Assembly: GCA_003565735.1 (NCBI GenBank)
Contig: PXBB01000122.1
Coordinates: 1-32,728, forward strand
Origin: Bacteroidales bacterium
Lineage (GTDB): Bacteria; Bacteroidota; Bacteroidia; Bacteroidales; PXBB01
Length of the DNA stretch: 32,728 bases
Reading direction: 5' to 3'
This document shows positions 17,600 through 24,608 of this stretch, in pieces. Made by a program: the position numbers and the translations under genes. Each line of letters begins with the position of its first letter. Position 1 is the first letter of the stretch. The notes beneath the pieces are model-generated. The model had not been told where the DNA came from. It saw nothing but the letters and a program-made list of their open reading frames with translations, and did no database searches.

Positions 17600-18568
17600 A
17601 TGTTAATATTTAAATTTATAACAATAGTTTTTTGCTTACACATGTCATTAGGAGCTTATACGCAGAATGATATATCAGGAAGTGCCGACCATTCAATGAT
17701 TACCCGCTATAATGGTTCTCACATCAATGGATATGAAGAGTTCGACTACCATCTGATAACTTTACCCGGAGGTGAAGAGGCCGGGGAGTTGCAATATATT
17801 GAAGTAGAAGGCAAAGTTACGCGTATTTTGTATGTTGCACCTGAAGGTTTATCTGCTTATCAAGTGCAAAAAAGCTATCTCCAGGCTCTGCAAAAAGCTG
17901 GCTTTAGGGTGCTTTACGAAGTTTTCGGTGGCTTAACATCTGATGGCGGCAATGTGCCGACAGAGATTTTCACTACTTTGAATCAAGTTGGGGGCAGAGA
18001 AAACAGAGGTGCTTTCAGGGGGCGTCAGCACAGTTATTTTTTGGCTTGCTTTGATGCTCCAAAGGGGGCTATTTACGTATCAGCTCATACTGTTTTGAGT
18101 GATGACAGAAGATTTGAGAATAAACCGGTAACGACGCTGCAAATCATTGAAGAAAAAGAAATGCCCACAGAAAAAGTGACCGTCAAAATATCATCTGAAA
18201 TGATAGGAGACTACATAAAGTCTAAAGGCTATGTGCGATTATACGGAATTCATTTTGATATTGACCAAGCAGCAATAAAAGAATCTTCAAAGACCGTTTT
18301 AAAAGAAATTGCTGACTTCTTAACTCAGGAGCCTGACACCCGCTTCCGGGTAGTTGGACATACAGATGACACAGGTGATTTTGAATATAACATGAAATTG
18401 TCTGAGCGCCGTTCTATAGCTGTCATTGATTATCTGAAAAACAATTTTAACATTACTGAAGAGAGGCTTGAACCTTATGGCGTAAGTTCTTTAGCACCTG
18501 TCTCTACTAATGACAGCGAAAAGGGACGTGCTCTTAACAGGCGGGTAGAATTCGTGCAAATAAAATAA
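17600..18568 (+). CDS. DUF4892-like / OmpA C-terminal domain protein
   Basis: 322 residues with a signal peptide (about 1-19, MLIFKFITIVFCLHMSLGA). Residues about 26-190 resemble DUF4892: DHSMITRYNGS, then EFDYHLITLPGG, then GKVTRILYVAPEGLS. Residues about 212-320 are an OmpA-type peptidoglycan-binding domain, with GHTDDTG at 253-259, LSERRS, and the closing ALNRRVEFV. The Asp of GHTD and the Arg of LSERR are the usual ligands of the peptidoglycan peptide. The protein is expected in the periplasm or at the outer membrane, tethered to the wall. DUF4892 has no firm function. It stands 64 bp upstream of the FISUMP lipoprotein gene and probably shares its transcript. Confidence 0.85.
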   Translation: MLIFKFITIVFCLHMSLGAYTQNDISGSADHSMITRYNGSHINGYEEFDYHLITLPGGEEAGELQYIEVEGKVTRILYVAPEGLSAYQVQKSYLQALQKAGFRVLYEVFGGLTSDGGNVPTEIFTTLNQVGGRENRGAFRGRQHSYFLACFDAPKGAIYVSAHTVLSDDRRFENKPVTTLQIIEEKEMPTEKVTVKISSEMIGDYIKSKGYVRLYGIHFDIDQAAIKESSKTVLKEIADFLTQEPDTRFRVVGHTDDTGDFEYNMKLSERRSIAVIDYLKNNFNITEERLEPYGVSSLAPVSTNDSEKGRALNRRVEFVQIK

Positions 18569-18632
18569 TTAAATAAATTTTAAAATCTGTTTTATTATCA
18601 AAAGGAAAAGTTTTTTAGTTTACAAAATTTTA

Positions 18633-19415
18633 ATGGCGTGTTTTCTCTTGATGACCTTTATATCAGCTTGCGAAAAAGATGATACATCAGATGATGAAAA
18701 CGACAATGGACAAAATGGACATACAGTGGTTTATGGTTCTGTTACCGATATTGACGGTAATAAGTATGAGACTGTAATGATAGATGGCACTGAGTGGATG
18801 GCTGAAAACTTAAAAGTAAGTCACTACAGCAATGGCGACCCAGTTGCACTTGTATTAAATGACAGTGCATGGGAAAACACAACTGAAGGCGCCGCTGCTG
18901 TTTATCCTCACCATGAATTTCAGGGCTTAGAGTCGGCTTCGGATGTCACAGAGGCTTATGGTAAATTGTACAACTGGGCAGCCGCTACAGATACGAGAAA
19001 CATATGTCCTGACGGATGGCATGTGCCATCTGAAGTTGAATGGACACAAATGAGTGATTATTTTAAAAACCAAGTAGCTGAGGTAACTTCCGGCAATCTC
19101 GGTAATAAATTAAAATCATGCCGTCAGGATGATTCCCCACTGGGAGGGCATTGCGATACCAAAGAACACCCCAGATGGAATGGTCATGGCAGCGAGTATG
19201 GCACAGACGACTTTGGTTTTGCAGCATTGCCTGGTGGTGTACGTGATGAAGAGGGCGCCTTTGCTGCTTTAGGCCTTAATGCATCGTGGTGGACTTCAAC
19301 AGGCGCCGGTTCTGATGGTGCCTTTGTGAGACTTATTAACTTTGATTCCGGCAATTTTCATGAGGGAGTAGCTCTCACTCAATATGGATTGAGCATCCGC
19401 TGTGTTAAAAACTAA
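18633..19415 (+). CDS. FISUMP-domain lipoprotein
   Basis: 260 residues from the ATG at 18633. A lipobox-like FISAC places the lipidated Cys at residue 13. The mature part begins with an acidic linker (EKDDTSDDENDN), typical of Bacteroidota lipoproteins. It continues with a Fibrobacter-succinogenes-major-paralogous (FISUMP) domain: MIDGTEWMAENL, AYGKLYNWAAA, CPDGWHVPSEVEW, FAALPGGVRD, and a C-terminal YGLSIRCVKN. The signal peptide as called lacks a basic n-region. The frame stays open upstream to 18573 and encodes IIKRKSFLVYKIL directly before the Met, which would be a normal signal n-region. The real start may therefore be a non-ATG codon (ATT 18594 or ATC 18597). The role of FISUMP proteins is unknown; surface or substrate attachment is often suggested. 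Confidence 0.85.
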   Translation: MACFLLMTFISACEKDDTSDDENDNGQNGHTVVYGSVTDIDGNKYETVMIDGTEWMAENLKVSHYSNGDPVALVLNDSAWENTTEGAAAVYPHHEFQGLESASDVTEAYGKLYNWAAATDTRNICPDGWHVPSEVEWTQMSDYFKNQVAEVTSGNLGNKLKSCRQDDSPLGGHCDTKEHPRWNGHGSEYGTDDFGFAALPGGVRDEEGAFAALGLNASWWTSTGAGSDGAFVRLINFDSGNFHEGVALTQYGLSIRCVKN

Positions 19416-19429
19416 GGCGCAAGCGCCTT
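19414..19429 (+). terminator. Short hairpin over the FISUMP stop codon
   Basis: AAGGCGC and GCGCCTT pair with almost no loop (effectively a 6-bp stem and a CAAG loop), overlapping the TAA stop. Only a short T-run follows, so it would be a weak intrinsic terminator. Confidence 0.4.
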
Positions 19430-19472
19430 TAAGTTGATACCGGTGACCTTAAAATCTTGCTTGCCTATTTTT

Positions 19473-19676
19473 TTAAAACTTGCTCTTATGTAAGTGCCAC
19501 ACTTTAGGAACATTGGTTGACATGGTGTGTTTTTTCATAACCTTCGCTTTGTTCAGAAATGTGGTGTCATCCCATGTGTCCACATCAGAGGCAATAGGAG
19601 GGAACTTGCTTTTGAAGTTCCTTGGGCTCTTAACAAAGCCAGTGGGTCTATATCTTCTATGTTCCCAACTTGGCAA
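19473..19676 (-). other. Orphan open frame or gene remnant in the intergenic region
   Basis: A 67-codon open frame with a TTG start and ordinary-looking amino-acid composition (for example FPPIASDVDTWDDTTFLNKA). It has no recognisable domain. After its stop at 19473, the next frame continues with GKQDFKVTGINLKA, which might point to a frameshifted remnant of a longer gene. The evidence is thin; a chance frame is equally possible. Confidence 0.2.
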
Positions 19677-19742
19677 AGCCCTAAAAGGGCAACGGGATAA
19701 CCTCTATTAAGAAATGTTGTAAGGAAACTATTTCAAAAGAAA

Positions 19743-19755
19743 GGGGTGGGGGGGG
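19743..19755 (+). repeat. G-rich tract GGGGTGGGGGGGG
   Basis: Four G, one T, then eight G, placed just before the TCTTGTAAAA array. Homopolymeric G tracts of this length are prone to slippage and can vary promoter spacing; nothing here proves that. Confidence 0.5.
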
Positions 19756-19761
19756 ACTCTT

Positions 19762-19840
19762 TCTTGTAAAACTCTTGTAAAACCTCTTGTAAACTCTTGT
19801 AAAATCTTGTAGCTTATCATCTCTTACAAAACTCTTACAT
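19762..19840. repeat. Helically phased TCTTGTAAAA repeat array
   Basis: Five copies of TCTTGTAAAA or close variants start at 19762, 19773, 19785, 19795 and 19805. The spacings are 11, 12, 10 and 10 bp, about one DNA turn each. Two related TCTTACAAAA units start at 19822 and 19833 (11 bp apart), and another lies at 19930-19939. TTGTAA in the first group is complementary to TTACAA in the second. The regular phasing suggests cooperative protein binding on one face of the DNA, that is, an operator or iteron-like site. Confidence 0.6.
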
Positions 19841-19978
19841 TCTCAAACATCAAAAACACCTTAAGAACCTCTTGTTCTGCATGTTAAGGTAATAGTATTT
19901 ACATGTGTTTTTGATTTCTCTTCCCAATCTCTTACAAAAAACATAAGGTCGCAATGTAAATTGAATTAAAAAAAATAG

Positions 19979-19986
19979 TATTTTTG
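19979..19986 (+). promoter_or_regulatory. Possible -7 element for the TPR-PLD unit
   Basis: TATTTTTG fits TAnnTTTG, 61 bp before the ATG at 20048. The nearest upstream TTG (19961-19963) is only 15 bp away, short of the usual spacing, so the call is tentative. Confidence 0.3.
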
Positions 19987-20047
19987 AAAGAGCAACTACG
20001 TCTTATTGGAAAGGATGTGTTTTTCTTCTTAAATATTGAAGCTTCTT

Positions 20048-21070
20048 ATGACAGATAAAAAAAAGATAACAACCTCATTAATACCCATAAAAACAAATGG
20101 TTTAATACGAGCAAATTATTCAATTTTTATTACAAAAAAAATATTATGCGGTAGCATTGAGAAGTTATTTAATAAAGCATTTTGCCTTTTGAATAGTAAA
20201 GAACTCAAAAATTCTAATAGAAATTACCTTGTGTTATTAGAAACAGAGCTTAATCATAGAAAAAAATACCGTTATGATTTTGAAGCAAACACAATAGAAG
20301 ATTACAGAAAAGCATTAAGTTTATTTAAAGATATTATTAGCATACACCCAAGGCATTCTTTATCAAATGAAATGGTTGCAATTTGTAAACACAAACTGAA
20401 AGATTTCACTGGTGCAATCTTTTACTTTACCAAAGCTATTGAAATTGAGCCTGAAAATTCAAGTGCATATAACAATCGTGGATGTGCAAAGCATAATATA
20501 AAAGACTATGAAGGAGCTATTGAAGACTTCACCAAAGCTATTAAGATTGACTCCGAATATTCAAGTGCTTTTTACAACCGTGCTAATACAAAACATGATA
20601 TAAAAGACTATCAAGAAGCCATTGACGACTTTACTAAAGCTATTGAGCTTGACCCCAAACATACGGATGCTTATACCAACCGTGGTATTGCAAAATACGA
20701 TTTAAAATATTACCAAGAAGCTATTGAGGATTTTACTGAAGCTCTCAAAATTGACTCCAGTAACCCCAAAGTTTATTACAATCGTGGTATAGCAAAACGC
20801 TATTTAAAAGACTATGAAGGAGCTATTGAAGATTACACTAAAGCTATAGAAATCAACACCAAATATGTGAGCGCTTTAAATGACCGTGGTATAGCAAAAC
20901 GCCATTTAAAAGACTATAGTGGAGCTATTGAAGATTACACTAAAGCTATTAAAATTAACCCCAATTATGCAAATGCTTACTATAATAGAAGTTTAGTCAA
21001 AAATAAACTTGGAGTCTTGATTGGGGCAATAGAAGATGAATTGATGTACGAAAAATTAATTAAGAAATAA
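20048..21070 (+). CDS. Tetratricopeptide repeat protein
   Basis: 340 residues from the ATG at 20048; an in-frame TTG at 20036 would add four. There is no signal peptide, so it is probably cytoplasmic. After a unique N-terminal stretch of about 110 residues come at least six TPR units of 34 residues. Their pattern is like YNNRGCAKHNIKDYEGAIEDFTKAIKID. TPRs build a superhelix that binds peptides or partner proteins. The last repeats are almost identical at DNA level (20783-20847 and 20885-20949 differ at 4 of 65 positions), showing recent tandem duplication or gene conversion. The stop is followed after one base by the start of the PLD gene, so the two form a unit. The TPR protein is a likely partner or regulator of that nuclease-like protein. 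Confidence 0.85.
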   Translation: MTDKKKITTSLIPIKTNGLIRANYSIFITKKILCGSIEKLFNKAFCLLNSKELKNSNRNYLVLLETELNHRKKYRYDFEANTIEDYRKALSLFKDIISIHPRHSLSNEMVAICKHKLKDFTGAIFYFTKAIEIEPENSSAYNNRGCAKHNIKDYEGAIEDFTKAIKIDSEYSSAFYNRANTKHDIKDYQEAIDDFTKAIELDPKHTDAYTNRGIAKYDLKYYQEAIEDFTEALKIDSSNPKVYYNRGIAKRYLKDYEGAIEDYTKAIEINTKYVSALNDRGIAKRHLKDYSGAIEDYTKAIKINPNYANAYYNRSLVKNKLGVLIGAIEDELMYEKLIKK

Positions 21071-21071
21071 A

Positions 21072-22448
21072 ATGCAGACGGAAGCAATTTTTAATAATAT
21101 TACAGAACGTATTCGGCAGGAATTGATTGATGCAAAATCCTCCATAATAATTGCTGTAGCTTGGTTTACGAACAAAACTCTATTTGATACTTTATTACAA
21201 AAAGCAAATGAGGGTTGCTCAGTTTCTTTAATAATTTCCAATGACAAGATTAACAAGAACTCCTCAAATAATTTTTCTTTATTAAATACTGTTAATAGCT
21301 ATATTTATGAAATTGGTGATGGGGACAAAGATTTAATGCATAATAAATTTTGCGTAATTGATAACAGGGTTGTTATAACAGGTCCTTTCAACTGGAGTTA
21401 TAAAGCCGAGACGAATTTTGAGAACATCGTAATTACTTATGATGATTTTTCTCTCGCAGAGCAATTTATACAAGAATTTCACAATATAAGAACAAAATAT
21501 TTTCCTAACGAAGATGCTCCTGAAGAAGTACTTCCTTTAAGTAAAGTGCTGAAAAGGCTTGAAATTATAAAACACTATATAGTTTTGGAGGATTTAGACG
21601 ATTTAAAGCGTGAAGTACAAAAGATGAAAGTTTTTTCTTTTAACCCACTCATCCAAGAAATTATTATTAACATTGAAAATAAGTCTTATGCCTCCGCAAT
21701 AAAACAAATTCAGGAATTCGTTAATAGGCACAAACAACTGGCGCTATGGAATAACCCCGAAATATCTGCACTTAAACTAGAAATAAACATTTTAGAAAAC
21801 CAACTTAATGCTTTTGCTAATGAGAAAATTGAGGTAGATAAGAAACTGTATGAGTTTGAGAATAAGCACTATAGAGTGCTGGGCGATTTGATTGTTAAAA
21901 TCCTGAGGTTGCGAAAACTTAAATTTAAAGATGAAAATGAAAAGTTTAAAGAAGCTGAAAAAGATGAAAAGGAGTATAATGAACAATATAAAGTTGAAAA
22001 GGGGAAAAACATTTTTGATATAAGTATCAAGGAAAGGAAACTGTTGAAAAAGAAATGGCGTGAGGCTTCATTTTTATGCCACCCTGATAAACTTATTAAT
22101 GAAGAACCAAAAGTAAAGCTTGAGGCTGAAGCTGTTTTTAAAGATCTAAATGAGGCATATAGCAAAAATGACTTGGTATTGGTTTCAGAAATACTTAAAA
22201 ATCTTAAAAGTGATAAACTTATTTTTTTAAAAAAATCTCAAATAACAGAAAAAGAGAGACTCAAATCAACCATAAATAGTTTAAAGAGAAAGATTGAAGA
22301 AATTCAAAGGGAAATTATTCAAATTAGAGAAAGTGAAACATATAAGCTTATAGAAAACATTGAAGATTTGAACGAGTACTTTAATAACCAAAAAGTTTTA
22401 CTCGAAAAAGAGCTGGAGTTGTTAATAAAAGAAACTAAAGACACGTAA
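21072..22448 (+). CDS. PLD-family nuclease-like protein with J-domain-like HPDK segment and coiled coils
   Basis: 458 residues, no signal peptide. Residues about 1-140 are a single phospholipase-D/Nuc-type domain. The catalytic motif is HNKFCVID (H90, K92, D97), followed by GPFNWS with N107 and NFENI, as in Nuc/PLD6 endonucleases that act as dimers. A helical middle region (about 155-230) leads to a coiled coil (about 232-312). A J-domain-like segment (about 322-377) carries HPDK at 337-340 within LKKKWREASFLCHPDK. A second coiled coil (about 390-457) ends the protein. The J-like segment could recruit an Hsp70 or be a structural relic. One base separates it from the TPR gene. The domain mix and the A+T-rich island setting suggest a defence or conflict function, but this is inferred. 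Confidence 0.8.
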   Translation: MQTEAIFNNITERIRQELIDAKSSIIIAVAWFTNKTLFDTLLQKANEGCSVSLIISNDKINKNSSNNFSLLNTVNSYIYEIGDGDKDLMHNKFCVIDNRVVITGPFNWSYKAETNFENIVITYDDFSLAEQFIQEFHNIRTKYFPNEDAPEEVLPLSKVLKRLEIIKHYIVLEDLDDLKREVQKMKVFSFNPLIQEIIINIENKSYASAIKQIQEFVNRHKQLALWNNPEISALKLEINILENQLNAFANEKIEVDKKLYEFENKHYRVLGDLIVKILRLRKLKFKDENEKFKEAEKDEKEYNEQYKVEKGKNIFDISIKERKLLKKKWREASFLCHPDKLINEEPKVKLEAEAVFKDLNEAYSKNDLVLVSEILKNLKSDKLIFLKKSQITEKERLKSTINSLKRKIEEIQREIIQIRESETYKLIENIEDLNEYFNNQKVLLEKELELLIKETKDT

Positions 22449-22509
22449 ATAGGGAGCATCTCAAAACGTGTAAGCTAAAAAGTTATTCTAAAAATTTTTA
22501 GCCCCTATT
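22448..22509 (+). terminator. Structured 3' end after the PLD gene
   Basis: Immediately behind the stop codon, AATAGGG (22448-22454) pairs with CCCTATT (22503-22509) and GCTAAAAA (22474-22481) with TTTTTAGC (22495-22502). An alternative 14-bp palindrome CTAAAAATTTTTAG lies at 22488-22501. Only a weak T-run follows, so termination is probable but not certain. Confidence 0.45.
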
Positions 22510-22851
22510 GTCTTTTTAACCATACCAAATCTTTGCAAAATCCAAATCCCGATACTTTTTTGCTTACTTTGAGAGCCATTAGAACTGTTTACTCAAAACT
22601 GCTATTTGCCTGCCAAAAACAATTAAACACTTTGCTGTTGTCAAGTGTGCTTGACTTAATGAATATTTTTAATAAGCCAAGTTCTCTTTATACCTAAACC
22701 CTTCATCATATACGTACTAATATAGGTATATACTAAAAAATACGTAGTGGTATTTAAGTGTAAATACTTGCTTTCTTTAGTGTTTTATGTGACAAAAAGT
22801 TTATATAATAGTTATTAATTTGCAATTAATAAGAATTAAAAAACACCTCGT
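22449..22851. other. 403-bp gap upstream of the sulfate operon
   Basis: It holds the structured end of the PLD transcript and, nearer cysH, the duplicated ATACGTA/TACTAA motifs at 22710-22746. No coding frame, riboswitch fold or exact TAnnTTTG promoter was found; the closest promoter-like sequence is TTATTAATTTG, about 40 bp before cysH. Confidence 0.5.
22710..22746. promoter_or_regulatory. Possible operator upstream of the cys operon
   Basis: ATACGTA occurs at 22710-22716 and again at 22740-22746 (30 bp apart); TACTAA occurs at 22715-22720 and 22731-22736. TACGTA is itself a palindrome. The pair of sites three helical turns apart, about 110 bp before cysH, could bind a dimeric regulator of sulfur assimilation. 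This is inferred from pattern alone. Confidence 0.3.
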
Positions 22852-23553
22852 ATGCTTGAAAAATTAAAGGAAGCTACTATTCATAAAACCGAAGCGGAAG
22901 TTTTGGCATATATAGCGGATGTTTTTTCGGGGCAAGCTGTTTTTACCACAAGTTTTGGTGTTGAGGATCAGGTTATTACCGATATGATATGCCGGTACAA
23001 TATACCCATACAGATTGTAGCCATTGATACGGGGCGTTTATTTGAGGAAACGTATAAGGTGCAGGATGCTGTCAGAAAAAAGTATAAGAAGGATATTAAA
23101 GTGTATGCGCCTGACACAAAGGATTTAGAAGCCTTGTTAGCGCAAAAGGGGCCGTATAGTTTTTATGAAAGTATAGAAAACCGCAAAGAATGTTGTTATA
23201 TCAGAAAGGTTGCGCCTTTAAACCGTGCGTTATCGGGCAAGGCTTGCTGGGTCACGGGTATCCGTTCGGAACAGTCGGCAGGGCGGAGCGGCATGGAAAA
23301 AATACAATACGATGAGAGCTATAAAATGTACAAGGTGAACCCTTTGTATGACTGGCAGATGGCGGATGTTATGCATTATTTGGAAACCAACGAGGTGCCT
23401 TACAACAGTTTGCATCATAAAGGCTATGTCAGCATTGGTTGTGCCCCCTGTACCAGGGCTGTGAAGCCGGGCGAAGACTTCAGGGCTGGCCGGTGGTGGT
23501 GGGAGAATAATACCGGCAAAGAGTGTGGCCTCCATGAATCGCGTAAAAAGTAA
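22852..23553 (+). CDS. cysH: Assimilatory adenylyl-sulfate (APS) reductase
   Basis: 233 residues of the PAPS/APS reductase family, which reduces activated sulfate to sulfite with electrons from thioredoxin. The nucleotide-binding loop is near TTSFGVEDQ (32-40). The catalytic Cys is C225 in KECGLH. Two further Cys pairs, C114-C115 (ECCYIRK) and C197/C200 (CAPCTR), are the ligands of a [4Fe-4S] cluster. That cluster distinguishes APS reductases (plants, Pseudomonas, Bacillus type) from cluster-free PAPS reductases such as that of E. coli. This agrees with the absence of a cysC APS-kinase gene from the operon. It is the first gene of a tight operon; 12 bp separate it from the permease gene. Confidence 0.93.
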   Translation: MLEKLKEATIHKTEAEVLAYIADVFSGQAVFTTSFGVEDQVITDMICRYNIPIQIVAIDTGRLFEETYKVQDAVRKKYKKDIKVYAPDTKDLEALLAQKGPYSFYESIENRKECCYIRKVAPLNRALSGKACWVTGIRSEQSAGRSGMEKIQYDESYKMYKVNPLYDWQMADVMHYLETNEVPYNSLHHKGYVSIGCAPCTRAVKPGEDFRAGRWWWENNTGKECGLHESRKK

Positions 23554-23565
23554 AACTCAAAACCC

Positions 23566-24594
23566 ATGCTTGAACCAGGGCTGCATTTATTAATTCCTGT
23601 ACTTTTGGCAGTAATGCTTGCCATAGTTATGGGTGGAAGTGGCACGGGTCCTTCGTTTTCAGTAGCTTATGGCGCCGGTATCATCAAAAGAAGTACGATT
23701 CCTTTGCTTTTTGGCCTTATGGTTTTTTTAGGTGCTGCAATAGCCGGAAAGGCTACAGGTCAAACGCTGGGGAAAGAAATTTTACCGGCTGAAATGATGA
23801 ACTATAAGGGGGTTACAATTATTCTTTTTTCTGTTTTTCTGGCCTTGCTCATTGCTAACTTAACGGGAATTCCTCAGTCAACCAGTCAGGCTACTGTGTT
23901 TTCCGTTACGGCTGTCAGTATTTATTATGGTGTTTTTAACAGCAACAAATTGTTTTTTGAAATCATTCCAACATGGTTTATTTTACCTGTGTTTTCTTTT
24001 TTGCTGTGCTTTCTAATAGGGCGGTTTTTGTATAAGCCATTGCGAAAAACCGGTATCAGTTATGCTAAAAAGTTTAACAAAAGCCATTGGCTCAAAGGGG
24101 CTATACTTATACTTGCGCTTTACGTGGCTTTCTCCATCGGCTCTAACAATGTTGCAAATGCTGTAGGGCCACTTACAAGCATGTTGTATAATGAAAATGG
24201 CATGCAGCAATCATACGATAAGGACAAAATAATGCTGGCAACGGTATTTTTGACGGCACCTTTTTTTGGTCTTGGCAGTGTGTTGTTCGGAAAAAAAATA
24301 TTACATAATACCGGCAAGGAGATTGTTTTGTTAGGCAAATTTGAGGCATTGATAATAGCCTTTGTTTCGGGCAGTCTTCTGTTGTTGGCCTCTTTGTATA
24401 AAGGGATACCGACATCTCTTGTGCAGCTTAACGTAGGCGCCATACTGGGTATTGGTGTCAGCAAAATGGGCTTTGCATGTATATTTAAAAAAACTCAGGT
24501 TAATCGTTTTTTTATCATCTGGATATTGGCACCACTAATTGCTTTTGTGTGTACTTTGTTATTGTTATTATTTTTTGATTATATTGGACTTTAA
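23566..24594 (+). CDS. PiT-family permease, probably sulfate (CysP-like)
   Basis: 342 residues, about ten hydrophobic helices, inner membrane. The two inverted halves of the PiT fold are visible. MGGSGTGPSFSVAYG (22-36) is mirrored by SIGSNNVANAVGPL (190-203), and GIPQSTSQATV (101-111) is mirrored by GIPTSLVQLNVG. The first signature lacks the Asp of phosphate-transporting PiT proteins (GANDVAN) and has GSGTGPS instead, as I recall for B. subtilis CysP. Its position between cysH and cysD makes sulfate the likely substrate; phosphate cannot be excluded from sequence alone. It has 12- and 14-bp gaps to its operon neighbours. Confidence 0.85.
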   Translation: MLEPGLHLLIPVLLAVMLAIVMGGSGTGPSFSVAYGAGIIKRSTIPLLFGLMVFLGAAIAGKATGQTLGKEILPAEMMNYKGVTIILFSVFLALLIANLTGIPQSTSQATVFSVTAVSIYYGVFNSNKLFFEIIPTWFILPVFSFLLCFLIGRFLYKPLRKTGISYAKKFNKSHWLKGAILILALYVAFSIGSNNVANAVGPLTSMLYNENGMQQSYDKDKIMLATVFLTAPFFGLGSVLFGKKILHNTGKEIVLLGKFEALIIAFVSGSLLLLASLYKGIPTSLVQLNVGAILGIGVSKMGFACIFKKTQVNRFFIIWILAPLIAFVCTLLLLLFFDYIGL

Positions 24595-24608
24595 TAAAAA
24601 TACTTTTT

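Larger units (their letters stand above)
19416..20047. other. 632-bp gene-poor region upstream of the TPR-PLD pair
   Basis: It holds the orphan frame at 19473-19676, a G8 tract (19748-19755), a cluster of phased TCTTGTAAAA repeats with inverted-type copies (19762-19840 and 19930-19939), and a -7-like box (19979-19986). Composition shifts toward A+T on entering the TPR gene. Confidence 0.5.

Noticed and set aside
19762-19840. CRISPR-like array
   Set aside because: Units are only 10-12 bp with no spacers; no cas genes are near.
22449-22851. SAM or other sulfur-related riboswitch upstream of cysH
   Set aside because: I could not find the conserved stems; the structure near 22448-22509 directly abuts the PLD gene and fits a terminator better.
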